From: Micromonospora fulviviridis
Lineage (GTDB): Bacteria > Actinomycetota > Actinomycetes > Mycobacteriales > Micromonosporaceae
Direction of reading: 5' to 3'
DNA: 64,000 nt
Assembly (NCBI RefSeq): GCF_014648395.1
Contig: NZ_BMRA01000001.1
Coordinates: 372,001 to 436,000 of the forward strand
The notes beneath the pieces are model-generated. The model ran no database searches. It saw only the letters and a program-made list of their open reading frames with translations, and was not told the origin of the DNA. Made by a program: the position numbers and the translations under genes. Position 1 is the first letter of the stretch. Every line of letters begins with the position of its first letter. Below are positions 7,666 through 15,117 of this stretch, piece after piece.

Positions 7666-9909
7666 CTATCGGCCACGGCTCTGCCGCGGCGGGTGAGGAC
7701 CGGAAGACGCGCCGCCCTGTGCGACCGGCGCGGCGTCCACGGCGCCGGCCCGGGGCAGTCCGTCGGGCGGGCTGACGGCCGCCGCCACCACGGGGATCTC
7801 CTCGGTGGGGACCGGGTCGGGGGCCTGGGCCAGCCGGTAGCCGTCCCGGCCGGCGGCCTTGGCCGCGTAGAGCGCGTCGTCGGCGGCGTCGAGCACCTGC
7901 TGGCCGCCGGCCGCGTGGTCCGGGTAGACGGCGATGCCGATGGAGACGGTGACGGGCACCCCGATGGGCTCTCCGTTGTGCCCCTCCACCCGCACCGGCT
8001 GGTCCCGTACCACCGAGCCGAGCCGCTCGGCGACGATGGTGGCGCCCCGGGCGTCGGTCTCCGGCAGCAGCACCACGAACTCCTCGCCGCCCTGCCGGAA
8101 CGCCAGGTCGACCTCGCGGATCTCGCCGCGTACCCGGCGGGCGAACTCGACCAGCACCGCGTCCCCGGCGGCGTGTCCCCAGGTGTCGTTGACGTCCTTG
8201 AACCGGTCCAGGTCGAGGGCGAGCACGCTGAGCATCCGGCCGAACCGGTTGGCGCGTTCCACCTCACGCCGGATCGACTCGCGCAGGTAGCGGTAGTTCC
8301 ACAGGCCGGTCAGAGCGTCGGTCAGGGAGAGCCGCTGCGCCTCCTCGTGCACCCGGACGTTCTCCACCGCCACCGCCGCGTGGCCGGCGAAGGTCCGCAG
8401 CGTGACCAGGTCGCCGTCGTCGAACTCGTCCGCCCCGGGCCGGTCGTAGAGGGCCAGCACACCGAGCGCCCGCGAGCCGGGGTCGTCGGACGACGGCTCC
8501 AGGTCGCGGCGCGGCTTCAGACGCGCCGAGCTGAAGCCGTCGGAGTCGGCTGGGGGGTGGCCGGGCCGGTCCGGGCCGCCGCGCGGTTCCGCGCCGCGGG
8601 GCGCGGCGAACGGCACCGCCACGTACGTCTCGCAGGACGGTTCCCCCGTCGGCGGGTCCGCCGGCTCCCACCGGCCGCGCAGCGGCTCCCCGGTGGCGGC
8701 CACCGTGCCGAGCACCCCGGCGCCGACCGGCACCCGCAGCGTCGAAGGATCGGCCGGGTCCTCGGTCGGCCAGCGCCCGTCCAGCCCTTCGACGCACTGG
8801 CCGACCAGCACGCCGTCGTCGTCGAGCAGCAGCACCGCGCCGGCCCGCGCGCCCGTGGCGGCGATCGCGCTGTGCAGGATCACCCGCAGGATGCGTTGCA
8901 GGTCGTGGGTGCTGGCCAGGGTGTCGCCGAGCACGGCCAGGTGGCCGCGGAGCTGGTCCCGGCTGCTGGTCAGCGCGGCCACGTAGCTGCCGGTCTCCCG
9001 GGTCATCCGGTTGAAGGCGCTGGCGAGCCGCCCGATTTCGTCCCGGCTGCGGACCGGCACCCGGGCGGTCAGGTCGCCGTTCGCCACCCGGTCCACCGCG
9101 CCGGCCAGCTCGACCAGTGGCCGGGTGGTCACCCGGGCCAGCCGCCAGGCGGCCAGCACGGCCAGCAGGGCGGCCAGCACCACCGCGCCGACCAGGGCGG
9201 CGTAGAGGCCGGGCGGGCGCTCCCCCGGCACCGAGAGCACCAGCGGCAGCGGCTGGCCGGGGGACGGGCCGACCCGGCGCACGTACCGGCCGCCGGCGGT
9301 CCCGGTCACCCGGTCCCCGTCCGCCTCGCGGGCGGCGGCCAGCACCGCTGCGCGTACCTCCCGGTCCTCGGTCGTGTGGGTGATCCGGCCCGGGTCGTCG
9401 AGGAGGGTGACCTCGACGCCGGTCACGGCCGCGAGCCGCGCCACGAAGGCCGGGTCGACGGGCTGCGCGGCGGCGACCGTGCCCAGGTCGGCACCGGCGG
9501 GGTCGCGGATCCGGACCCGGGCGGCGAGCGCGCGGACCGGGCCGGTCGCCGCGTCGGCGGCGCAGTCCTGCCAGGGCCCGGCCGGGCCACCGATGGTGGC
9601 GTAGCTGGTCCGGCCGGCGGTGTCGGCGATCTGCACGGCGGCGGCCAGGCCCCGGCCGACCACCTGGTCGGCCGCGCGGGGCCGGGCGGCCGGGTCGGCG
9701 ACGAGCGCGACCGCGTCGGCCGCCGCGCGAAGCTGTTGACAGAGGGCGTCGACGGAGGTACGCACCCCGGCCGCCGCCAGGCCCAGCCGCTCGGTGGCGC
9801 GACCGCGGTCGACCGCGCTCAGGGTGGAGCCGACGAAGAACGCGCCGAGCAGGACGGGGCCGAGCACCACTGTGAGGAACGCCGCCGTCAACCGCCCGCG
9901 TAGCGTCAA
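7666..9909 (-). CDS. Membrane-bound diguanylate cyclase (dCache-like, HAMP, GAF, GGDEF)
   Basis: A 747-aa sensor that should make c-di-GMP from two GTP. Order: membrane helix near residues 7-27; extracytoplasmic sensing region to about 230; second helix near 235-257; HAMP linker (TTRPLVELAGAVDRVANGDL); coiled coil; GAF domain about 325-500; GGDEF domain about 530-690. The active-site motif is GGEEF, and an RxxD inhibitory site (REVD) lies exactly five residues before it, so the enzyme looks active and product-inhibited. A Pro-rich tail follows. It is the first gene of the leftward unit with galU-glp-rimJ-glpR, an unusual partner for the division genes. The plus-strand ORF across it is a shadow. 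Confidence 0.9.
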   Translation of the reverse strand: MTLRGRLTAAFLTVVLGPVLLGAFFVGSTLSAVDRGRATERLGLAAAGVRTSVDALCQQLRAAADAVALVADPAARPRAADQVVGRGLAAAVQIADTAGRTSYATIGGPAGPWQDCAADAATGPVRALAARVRIRDPAGADLGTVAAAQPVDPAFVARLAAVTGVEVTLLDDPGRITHTTEDREVRAAVLAAAREADGDRVTGTAGGRYVRRVGPSPGQPLPLVLSVPGERPPGLYAALVGAVVLAALLAVLAAWRLARVTTRPLVELAGAVDRVANGDLTARVPVRSRDEIGRLASAFNRMTRETGSYVAALTSSRDQLRGHLAVLGDTLASTHDLQRILRVILHSAIAATGARAGAVLLLDDDGVLVGQCVEGLDGRWPTEDPADPSTLRVPVGAGVLGTVAATGEPLRGRWEPADPPTGEPSCETYVAVPFAAPRGAEPRGGPDRPGHPPADSDGFSSARLKPRRDLEPSSDDPGSRALGVLALYDRPGADEFDDGDLVTLRTFAGHAAVAVENVRVHEEAQRLSLTDALTGLWNYRYLRESIRREVERANRFGRMLSVLALDLDRFKDVNDTWGHAAGDAVLVEFARRVRGEIREVDLAFRQGGEEFVVLLPETDARGATIVAERLGSVVRDQPVRVEGHNGEPIGVPVTVSIGIAVYPDHAAGGQQVLDAADDALYAAKAAGRDGYRLAQAPDPVPTEEIPVVAAAVSPPDGLPRAGAVDAAPVAQGGASSGPHPPRQSRGR

Positions 9910-9992
9910 GCTTCCCCCCGGAAGTTCCGCGCCCCTCCCTGCGATGCTGACACAGAGCGACCGGGAGGCAAGCGTTGCGTCAGGAGTGTTGC

Positions 9993-10640
9993 GTGCCGGA
10001 ATTTTCTGATGGAGCGGATGAGGCCAAGCGGGACCTGCGGATCACCCTGCTCGCCCACCGCCGGTCGCTGCCCGCGCCGCGCCGGGCGGAGGCCGCGGCG
10101 TCCGTCCAGGCCGAGCTGGCCGCCCTGGTACGCCGGCTGCGCCCCGCCCGGATGACCGCGTACGTGCCGGTCGGCTCCGAGCCGGGCGGCAGCGACCTGC
10201 CCGCGGTGCTGCGGGCGGCGCTGCCGGCGGCGGCGGAGCTGCTGCTGCCGGTGCTCCTCGACGACCTCGACCTGGACTGGGCGGCCTACACCGGCCCGGA
10301 GTCGCTGCGGGCCGCCGGCCGAGGGCTGCGCGAGCCGACCGGCCCGCCGCTGGGGAGCGCGGCGGTGGCCGGGGCCGACCTCGTGGTGGTGCCGGCGCTG
10401 GCGGTGGACCGCCAGGGCTTCCGGCTGGGCCGGGGCGGCGGCTCGTACGACCGCGCGCTGGCCCGGGTGCCCGCCACGGTCCCCACGGTGGCGCTGCTGC
10501 ACGACGGGGAGCTGGTCGAGGCGGTACCGGCCCAGCCGCACGACCGGCCGGTGCGCTTCGTGATCACGCCGGACGGCGGGCTGGTGGCGGTGCCGGATGT
10601 GGCCCGGGGCGCTTCCGCTGGACGAACCCGGGTTCCATGA
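9993..10640 (+). CDS. 5-formyltetrahydrofolate cyclo-ligase
   Basis: ATP-dependent conversion of 5-formyl-THF to 5,10-methenyl-THF in one-carbon metabolism. Seen: the early KRDLRITLLAHRRSL helix, AYVPVGSEPG near residue 55, and the signature RLGRGGGSYDRAL near 145 that binds phosphate/ATP. The GTG at 9993 is preceded by CAGGAG at the right spacing; a TTG six codons upstream is less likely. It is divergent from the diguanylate cyclase gene, and its stop lies 7 bp before the CIRCE element of the next gene. In M. tuberculosis the same enzyme (Rv0992c) sits next to Rv0991c, as here. Confidence 0.88.
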   Translation: MPEFSDGADEAKRDLRITLLAHRRSLPAPRRAEAAASVQAELAALVRRLRPARMTAYVPVGSEPGGSDLPAVLRAALPAAAELLLPVLLDDLDLDWAAYTGPESLRAAGRGLREPTGPPLGSAAVAGADLVVVPALAVDRQGFRLGRGGGSYDRALARVPATVPTVALLHDGELVEAVPAQPHDRPVRFVITPDGGLVAVPDVARGASAGRTRVP

Positions 10641-10647
10641 CGCACCA

Positions 10648-10674
10648 TTGGCACTCGAATCCGTCGAGTGCCAA
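10648..10674 (+). promoter_or_regulatory. CIRCE element (HrcA operator)
   Basis: TTGGCACTC-N9-GAGTGCCAA is a perfect 9-bp inverted repeat with the exact 9-nt spacer of CIRCE (consensus TTAGCACTC-N9-GAGTGCTAA). It lies 28 bp before the start codon of the FmdB-type zinc-ribbon gene, so HrcA should repress that gene outside heat or protein-folding stress. Confidence 0.85.
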
Positions 10675-10702
10675 CCGGCCGTGCCAAGATCCGGAGGAGA
10701 AC

Positions 10703-11056
10703 GTGCCCACGTACCAGTACGCCTGCACCGCGTGCGGCCACCAGCTCGAGGCGGTGCAGTCCTTCTCTGACGCGCCGCTGACCGAGTGCCCGGCGTGCGA
10801 GGGGCGGCTGCGCAAGCTCTTCAACTCGGTCGGCATCGTGTTCAAGGGCTCCGGCTTCTACCGCACGGACTCCCGTTCGTCCGGTTCCGACAGCGCCACG
10901 AGCACCGCGAGCAAGCCGGCGAAGTCGGAGTCGTCGTCCGGCGGCTCGTCCGGCGGCTCCGCGACCGGGTCGAGCAACGGCTCGTCCGCCGCGTCGTCCA
11001 GCTCGACCTCCGGCTCGTCGGCCGGCAAGGCGCCGGCGGCCAGCAGCTCCTCCTGA
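10703..11056 (+). CDS. ruc: FmdB-family zinc ribbon, Ruc-like redox chaperone
   Basis: A 117-aa protein with an N-terminal zinc ribbon (PTYQYACTACGHQ, then CPACEG; four cysteines in two CxxC pairs, residues about 9-40) and a long Ser/Gly/Lys tail predicted to be disordered. This is the architecture of M. tuberculosis Rv0991c (Ruc), a redox-regulated chaperone that works with Hsp70. The neighbouring 5-formyl-THF cyclo-ligase and galU-glp-rimJ-glpR order is also the same. GTG at 10703 follows GGAGGAG. A CIRCE operator directly upstream predicts HrcA control, as recalled for Rv0991c. The usual automatic name is FmdB family regulator, for which I see no support. Confidence 0.8.
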   Translation: MPTYQYACTACGHQLEAVQSFSDAPLTECPACEGRLRKLFNSVGIVFKGSGFYRTDSRSSGSDSATSTASKPAKSESSSGGSSGGSATGSSNGSSAASSSSTSGSSAGKAPAASSSS

Positions 11057-11074
11057 CCTCGTCAGCCTCCCCGG

Positions 11075-11105
11075 AAAGTGGTCATCCCGCGCGGATGGCC
11101 ACTTT
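11075..11105 (+). terminator. Rho-independent-type terminator after ruc
   Basis: Stem AAAGTGGTCATCC/GGATGGCCACTTT (one G-T pair) with a 5-nt loop, followed by TCGCGTTTTCC. It starts 19 bp after the stop codon. Confidence 0.7.
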
Positions 11106-11273
11106 TCGCGTTTTCCGGCTGTTTCCCTGTCGGCCCGGGCGCTTGTCCACAGGCCGGCCGGTTTTCCACAGGCCGGCGGGTTTTTCCACAGGTGAGCCGG
11201 CTGGGGCGGCGGCCACCGTCGGCTGCCGCCTAGCCTGCCCGCGTACCGGTCGGATCGGTGGCGGGAGGGCGAC

Positions 11274-11843
11274 GTGGCGGGTGGGGAGGCATCGCTGCGG
11301 CCGGTGCGCTGGCGCGGGCTGCCCCAGGGCCGGACGCTGCTCCGGGTGGCGCTGGTCGCCGTGCTGCTCGGGCTGGCCGCGGCCGTCCTGAAGACCCCGG
11401 CCGGCTGTCCGCCGGGTGCGGTCCCGGCCGTGGCTCCGACCCCGACCGGTGGCACCGGGGCTGTCGGCGCCCCGGCCGGCGGAGGCGTCCCGCCGGGTGG
11501 TGGCGTCCCGGCGGGTGGTGGCGTCCCGGCGGGTGGTGATCGTCGTGCGGCTGCGCTTCCGCTGCCGGCCGGGGCGGTCGGCGTGCCGATCCGGCTGGCC
11601 GAGCCGGCCGCGCTCGCGGTGCTCCGGCCGGGTGCCCGGGTCGACCTGCTGGTCGTGCCGGGCGGTGGGGCGGCGGGCGCGGCCACCCTGCTCGCCCAGC
11701 GGGCGCTGGTGCTGGACGTGGTGGGGGCCGCCGGGGCGGTCGACGGCTCCTCGGCGCTCTACCTGGCGCTCCGCCCCGAGCAGGCCCAGCGCGCGGTCGG
11801 CCTGCCCGAGGGCAGCCGCTTCGCCGTGGTGGTCCGCGAATGA
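11274..11843 (+). CDS. CpaB/RcpC-like SAF-domain protein
   Basis: A 189-aa protein with one membrane helix at about residues 23-42, a Gly/Pro/Val-rich linker, and a C-terminal RcpC/CpaB-like domain (VGVPIRLAEPAALAVLRPGARVDLLVV, then LLAQRALVLDVVG and YLALRPEQAQRAVGLPEG). CpaB proteins belong to Flp/tight-adherence pilus assembly, but no other tad genes are present here, so it is an orphan. The linker contains three copies of an 18-bp unit. GTG at 11274 follows GGGAGGGC. The SAF region that normally precedes the domain is truncated to the linker. Confidence 0.7.
   Translation: MAGGEASLRPVRWRGLPQGRTLLRVALVAVLLGLAAAVLKTPAGCPPGAVPAVAPTPTGGTGAVGAPAGGGVPPGGGVPAGGGVPAGGDRRAAALPLPAGAVGVPIRLAEPAALAVLRPGARVDLLVVPGGGAAGAATLLAQRALVLDVVGAAGAVDGSSALYLALRPEQAQRAVGLPEGSRFAVVVRE
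11484..11537 (+). repeat. Three tandem 18-bp repeats encoding GVPAGG
   Basis: The unit GGCGTCCCGGCGGGTGGT occurs three times head to tail (first copy with one change), inside the CpaB-like gene, coding GVPPGG-GVPAGG-GVPAGG. An in-frame unit, so copy number can vary without frameshift. Confidence 0.85.
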
Positions 11844-11865
11844 CCCGGCTCGCGCCGGAGGCGCG

Positions 11866-12042
11866 TCAGTCCCAGTGCGGGGGGCGCTCGGCGAGCAGCC
11901 AGTCCTCGTTGCCGGACGACCGCTCACCCCAGCCGCGGTCGGTGTCGTCGGTGGTCTGCTCGGGCAGCACCACGAAGTCTTCGCTGAGGTCGACCACGCG
12001 GTCGTCGTCGCCGCGCGGGACACGGATGCCGGGATCGCTCAC
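11866..12042 (-). CDS. Small conserved actinobacterial hypothetical protein (58 aa)
   Basis: A short acidic protein: SDPGIRVPRGDDD at the N-terminus, a GWGER motif near the middle, and the C-terminal ending DWLLAERPPHWD. That ending recurs in small proteins of many actinomycetes by my recollection. No membrane segment and no cysteine. GTG at 12042 gives the expected length; the same frame runs open far upstream through the opposite low-complexity gene, which is not coding. Function unknown. Confidence 0.7.
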   Translation of the reverse strand: MSDPGIRVPRGDDDRVVDLSEDFVVLPEQTTDDTDRGWGERSSGNEDWLLAERPPHWD

Positions 12043-12189
12043 GAGCGGCAAGGATACCGCCGGCAGGGGAACAGTTCGACCGTCGTGGCGTGAACGCCGG
12101 GCAAGGTGAGCCGCAAGGGTGCGGAAGACCGGGGTGAGCGCGGTGGCCCTGCCCCGCCGCGTCGGGCGGCCGACCGGCCGGGGCGTTGG

Positions 12190-12195
12190 TAGCGT
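12190..12195 (+). promoter_or_regulatory. -10 box TAGCGT for a leaderless transcript
   Basis: TANNNT match 8 nt before the GTG at 12204, with no Shine-Dalgarno sequence. Confidence 0.45.
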
Positions 12196-12203
12196 CGGAC
12201 GAC

Positions 12204-13058
12204 GTGACGACGCCGAGCGGTGGCAGCCCCGAGGACAAGACCTGGCGACGCCCGGACCAGCCGGCCGGCGAGGCCCCGGCGCCCGACATCCACCAGCCCG
12301 GCACGCGCGGTTCGGGGCCGGCCGCGCGCAGCGACCAGCCCGCCGGCTCGGCCTCCGGCGCAGGCGAGACCGCCGGCTCGATCTCCGAAGCGGCCAGGAA
12401 CGCCGGCTCAACCTCCGACGCAGCCGCGACCACCAGCTCGACCTCGGATGCAGCCGAGACCGCCGGCTCGGCCTCCGGCGAACCCGAGCCCGGCGGCGTG
12501 GCCGAGACCGCCGGCGTGGCCGAGCCCGGCGGCGAATCCGAGCGTGCCAGCTCGACCGCCGGTGGGGCGGAGCCCGGCTTGGCCTCCGGTGCTGCCGGCA
12601 CCGGTCCAAACCCGGAGGCCAGCCCCTGGTCGCGCGAGGGCCACACCGACAGCCCCTGGGCGAGGCCCCGCCAGGGTGCCGCCTCAGCCGGCGAATGGTC
12701 CGGCCCGGCCCCGTCGACCGGCGGCTGGCCCGGTCAGGCCGCCCCGGCAGGCGCGTGGTCCCAGCAGGCAGCCCCGGTCGGTGGGTGGCCGCAGCAGGCC
12801 GCCCCGGCGGGTGGCTGGGGCCCCGGCGGCGCGCCGGCTGGATACACCGGGCCGCCGCCGACCATCCCGCCGCCGCCGGGCTGGCGGCCGCCGGTGCACG
12901 TGCGGCCCACGCCGCCCCGTCAACTCCCGCCGCAGGACATGGCCGCCATGGACCAGGCCGAGGGGCGCGCCCAGCGGCTCACCTACGGCATCGGCGCCGT
13001 CGTCGGCGTCGTGCTGGTGCTGCTCACCTGCCTGCTCTGCTCGCGCCTGCTCTTCTGA
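12204..13058 (+). CDS. Low-complexity Ala/Gly/Pro-rich protein with C-terminal membrane helix
   Basis: A 284-aa protein. Residues about 30-130 are degenerate repeats of the type ETAGSxSxAA, followed by a Trp-containing GGWPQQAAP repeat region (about 160-205), a polyproline stretch, a short conserved segment QDMAAMDQAEGRAQRLTYG, and one membrane helix (about 262-282) at the very end. This is a tail-anchored protein with a long disordered cytoplasmic region, common in Micromonospora; no enzymatic domain is visible. GTG at 12204 follows a TANNNT box by 8 nt. The repetitive DNA produces long spurious ORFs on both strands. Confidence 0.65.
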   Translation: MTTPSGGSPEDKTWRRPDQPAGEAPAPDIHQPGTRGSGPAARSDQPAGSASGAGETAGSISEAARNAGSTSDAAATTSSTSDAAETAGSASGEPEPGGVAETAGVAEPGGESERASSTAGGAEPGLASGAAGTGPNPEASPWSREGHTDSPWARPRQGAASAGEWSGPAPSTGGWPGQAAPAGAWSQQAAPVGGWPQQAAPAGGWGPGGAPAGYTGPPPTIPPPPGWRPPVHVRPTPPRQLPPQDMAAMDQAEGRAQRLTYGIGAVVGVVLVLLTCLLCSRLLF

Positions 13059-13061
13059 ACC

Positions 13062-13092
13062 GGCCGGCGCGGCCGATCCGAGCGCGCCGGCC
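13062..13092. terminator. Bidirectional hairpin between convergent genes
   Basis: Perfect 10-bp arms GGCCGGCGCG/CGCGCCGGCC with an 11-nt loop, between the stops of the low-complexity protein gene (+) and the DUF2231 gene (-). No T-run, so intrinsic strength is uncertain. Confidence 0.5.
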
Positions 13093-13100
13093 GACCCGGG

Positions 13101-13583
13101 TCAGACGATGCCGCTCCAGACCATCTTGGCTCCGCTGTCACCGGTCAGGTAGACGTACACGAGCGCGAAGACAGCCAGCACGAGCACCACTCCGGTGAGC
13201 ACCAGGGGCAGCCAGCGGGGGAGGTCGCGGGTCCGGGGCAGGCCGCTGGTCACCAGCAGCAGCAGGAGCGCCGCGACGGCCAGCCCGACGGTGAACCAGA
13301 GCAGGTTCTCGCCGTACTCGGAGTGTTCGTGGATCTTCTGGAGGCCCTCGGGCGGGTAGCCCCGCTTGCGGAGCACCTCCTCCAGCTCCTCGCCGGACTC
13401 CGTCGCCACCCAGGCGACGATCGGGGTGAGCACGGCGAGGACCGCCACCGCCCAGCCCATCCGGGGCCGCCAGCGGGGCAGCACCCCGTACGCGATGGAG
13501 AGCAACGCCAGCAGCGGCACCAGCACCACGGCGGCGTGTACGACCAGGACGTGGCCCGGTAGGCCGTTGACTTCCCTGAACAC
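13101..13583 (-). CDS. DUF2231 membrane protein
   Basis: A 160-aa integral membrane protein with four predicted helices (about residues 12-33, 40-60, 95-115 and 128-150) and a short acidic loop containing HEHSEYGE. The N-terminal GLPGHVLVVHAAVVLVPL pattern is typical of DUF2231, a family sometimes associated with haem or redox proteins but uncharacterised. GTG at 13583 has GGAGGT four bases upstream; longer in-frame starts would add a basic tail unlike the family. Confidence 0.75.
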   Translation of the reverse strand: MFREVNGLPGHVLVVHAAVVLVPLLALLSIAYGVLPRWRPRMGWAVAVLAVLTPIVAWVATESGEELEEVLRKRGYPPEGLQKIHEHSEYGENLLWFTVGLAVAALLLLLVTSGLPRTRDLPRWLPLVLTGVVLVLAVFALVYVYLTGDSGAKMVWSGIV

Positions 13584-13757
13584 CGACACCTCCGGCGAGT
13601 GGACGGGATCGCGCGGTAAGCGTACGACGGGATGATCCGCCGTCGCGCTTGCGTACATCGACCCACGCACGTGTCCCCGGTGCGGTTCACCTGTGGCCCG
13701 GGCCACCCGCGGTCACGCTCGCTTGTCGGCCCGGAGGCACCGTGCTGTCATGGACGC

Positions 13758-14186
13758 ATGTCCACTGGTGAGGAGCTGCTCCGGTCGAAGGGCCTGCGGG
13801 TCACCCGACCGCGCCTCGCCGTGCTGGACGTGCTCGCCGCCGGTGGTCACCTGGAGGTCGACGAGATCACCCGCCGGGTCCGCGAGCGCCTCGACTCGGT
13901 CTCCACCCAGGCCGTCTACGACGTGCTCGGCGCGCTCTCCCGGGCCGGGCTGTCCCGCCGGATCGAGCCGGCCGGCAGCCCCGCCCGGTACGAGGCCCGC
14001 GTCGGGGACAACCACCACCACGTGGTGTGCCGGGGCTGCGGCGAGATCGCCGACGTGGACTGCGCCACCGGCGACGCCCCCTGCCTCGACCCGAACGTCT
14101 CGCACGGCTTCGAGGTGGACGAGGCGGAAGTGACCTTCTGGGGCCTCTGCCCGGCCTGCCAGGCCCGCCGCTCCGCCGACGACTGA
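13758..14186 (+). CDS. Fur family transcriptional regulator
   Basis: A 142-aa metalloregulator. The N-terminal winged helix spans residues 1-80 (GLRVTRPRLAVLDVL, VSTQAVYDVLGALSRAGL). The C-terminal half has the HHH metal cluster (NHHHVVC, near 96) and two CxxC structural zinc pairs (CRGC near 102 and CPAC near 133). It fits the FurA/CatR subgroup that senses peroxide through a regulatory metal, but no catalase gene is adjacent; the next gene is an MpaB-type oxygenase 54 bp downstream. ATG at 13758 gives the family N-terminus; longer in-frame starts are not supported. Confidence 0.88.
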   Translation: MSTGEELLRSKGLRVTRPRLAVLDVLAAGGHLEVDEITRRVRERLDSVSTQAVYDVLGALSRAGLSRRIEPAGSPARYEARVGDNHHHVVCRGCGEIADVDCATGDAPCLDPNVSHGFEVDEAEVTFWGLCPACQARRSADD

Positions 14187-14240
14187 CGGCCGCCGGCCGG
14201 GAGACGGCCTGGTCCGCCCGGCGCGTGGCACTCTTGGGCG

Positions 14241-15092
14241 GTGGATTCCGATGACCTCGGCCTGTTCGGTCCGGGATCGGTCACGTGGAAGGTGCACGAG
14301 GAGCCGATCCTGATCGTCGCCGGCCTGCGTTCGCTCTACCTCCAGGCGCTGCACCCCCGTGCGATGGCCGGGGTGGCGCAGAACAGCAACTACAAGACGG
14401 ACGCCTGGGGCCGGCTGATCCGCACGGCCACCTACGTGGCGACGACGATCTACGGCACCACGGCCGAGGCAAAGGCGGCCGGCCGGCGGCTGCGTACGCT
14501 GCACGCCCGGATGCGGGCCACCGACCCGTTCACCGGCGAGCAGTTCCGGATCGACGACCCCGACCTGCTGCGCTGGGTGCACGTCACCGAGGTCGAGTCG
14601 TTCGTGAGCACCGCACGGCGGGCCGGGCTCGCGCTGACCGACGACGAGGTGGACGGCTACTACACCGAGCAGCGCCGGGCGGCGGCCCTGGTCGGGCTGG
14701 ACCCGGACGAGGTGCCGGGCACCGCCGCCGAGGTGGCCGACTACTACCACCGGATCCGCCCCGAGCTGCGGATGACCAAGGAGGCGGCCGAGACCGCGCT
14801 CTTCCTCACCGCCCCGCCGATCCCGTGGAAGCTCAGCCTGCCGGTGAAGCTCGGCCTGCACCTCGGCCCGCCGCGCTGGGCGTACCTGGGGATCGCCGGC
14901 ACCGCGCTGGCGCTGCTGCCGGCGTGGGCCCACCGGCTGTACGGCGGCCTCGGCCTGCCCACCACCGCGCTCTCGGCGGACCTGAGCGTCCGCGCGTTGC
15001 GCCTGGCCCTGGCGGCGGTGCCGCGCCGCTACCGGGAGGGCCCGTTGCAGCAGGCCGCCAAGGAGCGCGCCGCCCGCCACGCCGCCGCCTGA
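14241..15092 (+). CDS. MpaB-family oxygenase (DUF2236)
   Basis: A 283-aa helical protein of the MpaB/latex-clearing-protein family, many of which bind b-type haem. Conserved elements seen are the LYLQALHPRAMAGVAQNS segment near residue 33 (conserved His), VHVTEVESF near 112 and the YYxRIRPEL segment near 165. It follows the Fur gene in the same direction by 54 bp and may share its regulation, giving a possible oxidative-stress link (inference). GTG at 14241 starts MDSDDLGLFGPGS, the usual family beginning. The substrate is unknown. Confidence 0.8.
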   Translation: MDSDDLGLFGPGSVTWKVHEEPILIVAGLRSLYLQALHPRAMAGVAQNSNYKTDAWGRLIRTATYVATTIYGTTAEAKAAGRRLRTLHARMRATDPFTGEQFRIDDPDLLRWVHVTEVESFVSTARRAGLALTDDEVDGYYTEQRRAAALVGLDPDEVPGTAAEVADYYHRIRPELRMTKEAAETALFLTAPPIPWKLSLPVKLGLHLGPPRWAYLGIAGTALALLPAWAHRLYGGLGLPTTALSADLSVRALRLALAAVPRRYREGPLQQAAKERAARHAAA

Positions 15093-15117
15093 CCCCCGCC
15101 CGGGCCGTGCGGGGTGC

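Noticed and set aside
7645..9903. 752-codon plus-strand ORF opposite the diguanylate cyclase gene
   Set aside because: Shadow of a GC-rich gene: composition is Arg/Gly/Val/Gln-rich with no fold, while the minus strand has GAF, HAMP and GGDEF motifs.
12186..13198. Alternative long ORFs in all frames of the low-complexity gene
   Set aside because: Tandem-repetitive GC-rich DNA opens several frames. Only the frame with the membrane anchor and a TANNNT-linked start is believable.
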